In this document: positions 6,639 through 7,709 of the stretch, piece by piece | Layout of the letters: each line of letters opens with the position of its first letter | Position numbering within the stretch: the first letter of the stretch is position 1 | The notes under the pieces: model-generated | What the model was told of the DNA's origin: nothing | Databases searched by the model: none | Seen by the model: only the letters and a program-made list of their open reading frames with translations | NCBI GenBank assembly: GCA_934561115.1 | Contig: CAKTFS010000049.1 | Span: 1 to 7,709, forward strand | Origin: an uncultured Faecalibacterium sp. | Lineage (GTDB): Bacteria > Bacillota > Clostridia > Oscillospirales > Ruminococcaceae | Direction: 5' to 3' | DNA length: 7,709 nucleotides | Position numbers and translations under genes: made by a program

Positions 6639-7628
6639 ATGAAACAATTTACTGCCACCGCCAACGATGACGGCGTGCGTCTTTCGCGCTTTGTGCAGAG
6701 CGTGACCCGCGATCTTCCCACCAGCCTGCTGTACAAGAGTTTCCGCAACAAGCGGGTGAAGGTAAACGGCAAAAAGGCCGCGCCGGAGTACCGTTTGCAG
6801 GCGGGGGACCTGATTGAGCTGTACATCAACGACGAGTTCTTCCCGCCCGAGGGTACAAAGCCGGTGCAGAAGGCTGCCCCCAAAAAGCAGCCCAATCAGC
6901 CCAAGGTGACGGTCATCTACGAGGACGAAAACCTTGCAGTGCTGTACAAGCCCACCCATCTGCTGTGCCACAGCGACCGCACCGGCGACGCCAATCTGGT
7001 GGACGCCTTTACCCAGTACCTGACCCAGAAGGGCGAATACGACCCTCACGGCGAAAACCGCTTCAAGCCCGGCATCTGCAACCGGCTGGACCGCGGCACC
7101 GAGGGGCTGGTGATCGCCGCCAAGAACTACGCCGCCCTGCGGGACATGAACGAGATCATCCGCACCGACCTGCTGAAAAAGGAGTACTACACCATCACGG
7201 TGGGCATCCCGCAGTCCGGGCGATTCACCGCATGGTGGGAGCACGACGAAAAGAACAACAAGGTCAGCATCCACGCCCATCAATCGCAGGACGAGCGCCG
7301 CAAGCAGATCATCACGGACGTGGACGTGCTGCGCACCGCAGGCCCCTTTGCCCTGTGCAAGATCGGCCTTGTCACCGGGCGCACCCATCAGATCCGCGCA
7401 CATCTGGCCTATCTGGGCAAGCCGGTGCTGGGCGATATCAAATACGGCAACCGCAAAATGAACGAGCGCACCGGCACCAAAACACAGGCGCTGTGCGCAG
7501 TGCGCATCAGCTTTCTGGATGTGCCGGAGGAAAACACCCTGCACTACCTCTCCGGCAAGGTCATCAAACTGAAAGACCCCCAGATCTTACAGCAGTTCGA
7601 TGCACTGGATAAAAACAAAAACGCATAA
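6639..7628 (+). CDS. RluA-family pseudouridine synthase with S4 domain
   Basis: This 329-residue enzyme would convert specific uridines in structured RNA, most likely 23S rRNA, to pseudouridine. An S4 RNA-binding domain occupies roughly 10-65 (DGVRLSRFV through GDLIELYIND). A lysine/proline-rich linker (about 74-88) joins it to the catalytic domain. The catalytic aspartate is D151 in NRLDRGTEGL (148-157), where the family usually has HRLDR-T-G. GRTHQIRAHLAYLGKPVLGD (247-266) is the second family signature. The ATG at 6639-6641 has GATGAGG 8 bases upstream. The gene has its own promoter, is read away from radC, and ends right at a long hairpin, so it appears monocistronic. The RluC/RluD type is the closest general match, but members of this family have different target uridines and I cannot assign one, so no symbol is given. 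Confidence 0.93.
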   Translation: MKQFTATANDDGVRLSRFVQSVTRDLPTSLLYKSFRNKRVKVNGKKAAPEYRLQAGDLIELYINDEFFPPEGTKPVQKAAPKKQPNQPKVTVIYEDENLAVLYKPTHLLCHSDRTGDANLVDAFTQYLTQKGEYDPHGENRFKPGICNRLDRGTEGLVIAAKNYAALRDMNEIIRTDLLKKEYYTITVGIPQSGRFTAWWEHDEKNNKVSIHAHQSQDERRKQIITDVDVLRTAGPFALCKIGLVTGRTHQIRAHLAYLGKPVLGDIKYGNRKMNERTGTKTQALCAVRISFLDVPEENTLHYLSGKVIKLKDPQILQQFDALDKNKNA

Positions 7629-7679
7629 AAGCACAGAACGCTCCGACCCTACGCAGAAGGGTCGGAGCGTTCTGTGCTT
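7629..7679. terminator. Long perfect hairpin after the pseudouridine synthase gene, probably a terminator
   Basis: The 22 bases directly after the TAA stop (7629-7650) are perfectly complementary to 7658-7679, with a 7-base loop (ACGCAGA); the stem is G+C-rich in its inner part. On the plus strand only two Ts end the stem and purines follow. On the minus strand the stem runs into CTTTTATGCGTTTTTG. The T tract therefore favours termination of transcripts coming from the right on the minus strand, while the stem may still stop or stabilise the plus-strand message. From 7680 to 7709 there is only a purine-rich run and no recognisable feature. Confidence 0.8.
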
Positions 7680-7709
7680 AAAAGAAGAAAGAAAAAAGAA
7701 ACTTATACG

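Noticed and set aside
5842..7544. Open frames opposite radC (5842-6504, plus) and opposite the pseudouridine synthase gene (6455-6895 and 6597-7544, minus)
   Set aside because: They are mirror frames of well-supported genes, without ribosome binding sites or recognisable domains.
1..7709. CRISPR arrays, insertion sequences, riboswitches, or a novel defence or biosynthetic system
   Set aside because: No regularly spaced repeats, no transposase, and no family-like aptamer were seen; the complete genes are recognised housekeeping functions.

Overview
The window looks like ordinary chromosome from a GC-rich member of the Clostridia. The coding DNA is G+C-rich with C or G favoured at third positions, while the spacers are A/T-rich and carry sigma-A-type promoters and strong AGGAG/GGGAG ribosome binding sites. 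The UvrA, UvrB and RadC sequences resemble those of Oscillospiraceae/Ruminococcaceae (Faecalibacterium-like). That placement is from memory of family style, not from a search.

Layout, left to right. Positions 1-73 hold the first 24 codons of an unrecognised minus-strand gene. Positions 88-467 hold no convincing gene: an A/T-rich upstream region, then a more balanced stretch (221-464) with low stop density, an inverted repeat and a 12-bp tandem repeat. A minus-strand tRNA-Pro(GGG) gene (511-588) follows, with a consensus promoter (632-660) and a 15-bp-stem terminator (468-507). Next comes a minus-strand DNA repair block: radC (5749-6468), uvrB (3597-5654) and uvrA (743-3610). uvrB and uvrA overlap by 14 bases and share a clear promoter at 5708-5736. 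The 170-base spacer 6469-6638 is divergent: radC is read to the left, and an RluA-family pseudouridine synthase gene (6639-7628) is read to the right from its own promoter. That gene ends directly against a 22-bp perfect hairpin (7629-7679).

How the genes work together. UvrA and UvrB form the damage-recognition complex of nucleotide excision repair; the nuclease UvrC is not in the window. RadC is a JAB/MPN-domain protein historically linked to repair, with no settled biochemical role. It sits just upstream of the uvrBA promoter with no evident terminator between, so read-through radC-uvrB-uvrA transcripts are possible, and they could continue into the tRNA gene because I see no good terminator after uvrA. 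The pseudouridine synthase modifies RNA and is transcribed separately.

I see no new multi-gene system here. The points worth checking are regulatory or structural: palindromes inside the uvrBA and radC promoters, the coding-like gene-free stretch downstream of the tRNA gene, and the hairpin at the right edge.
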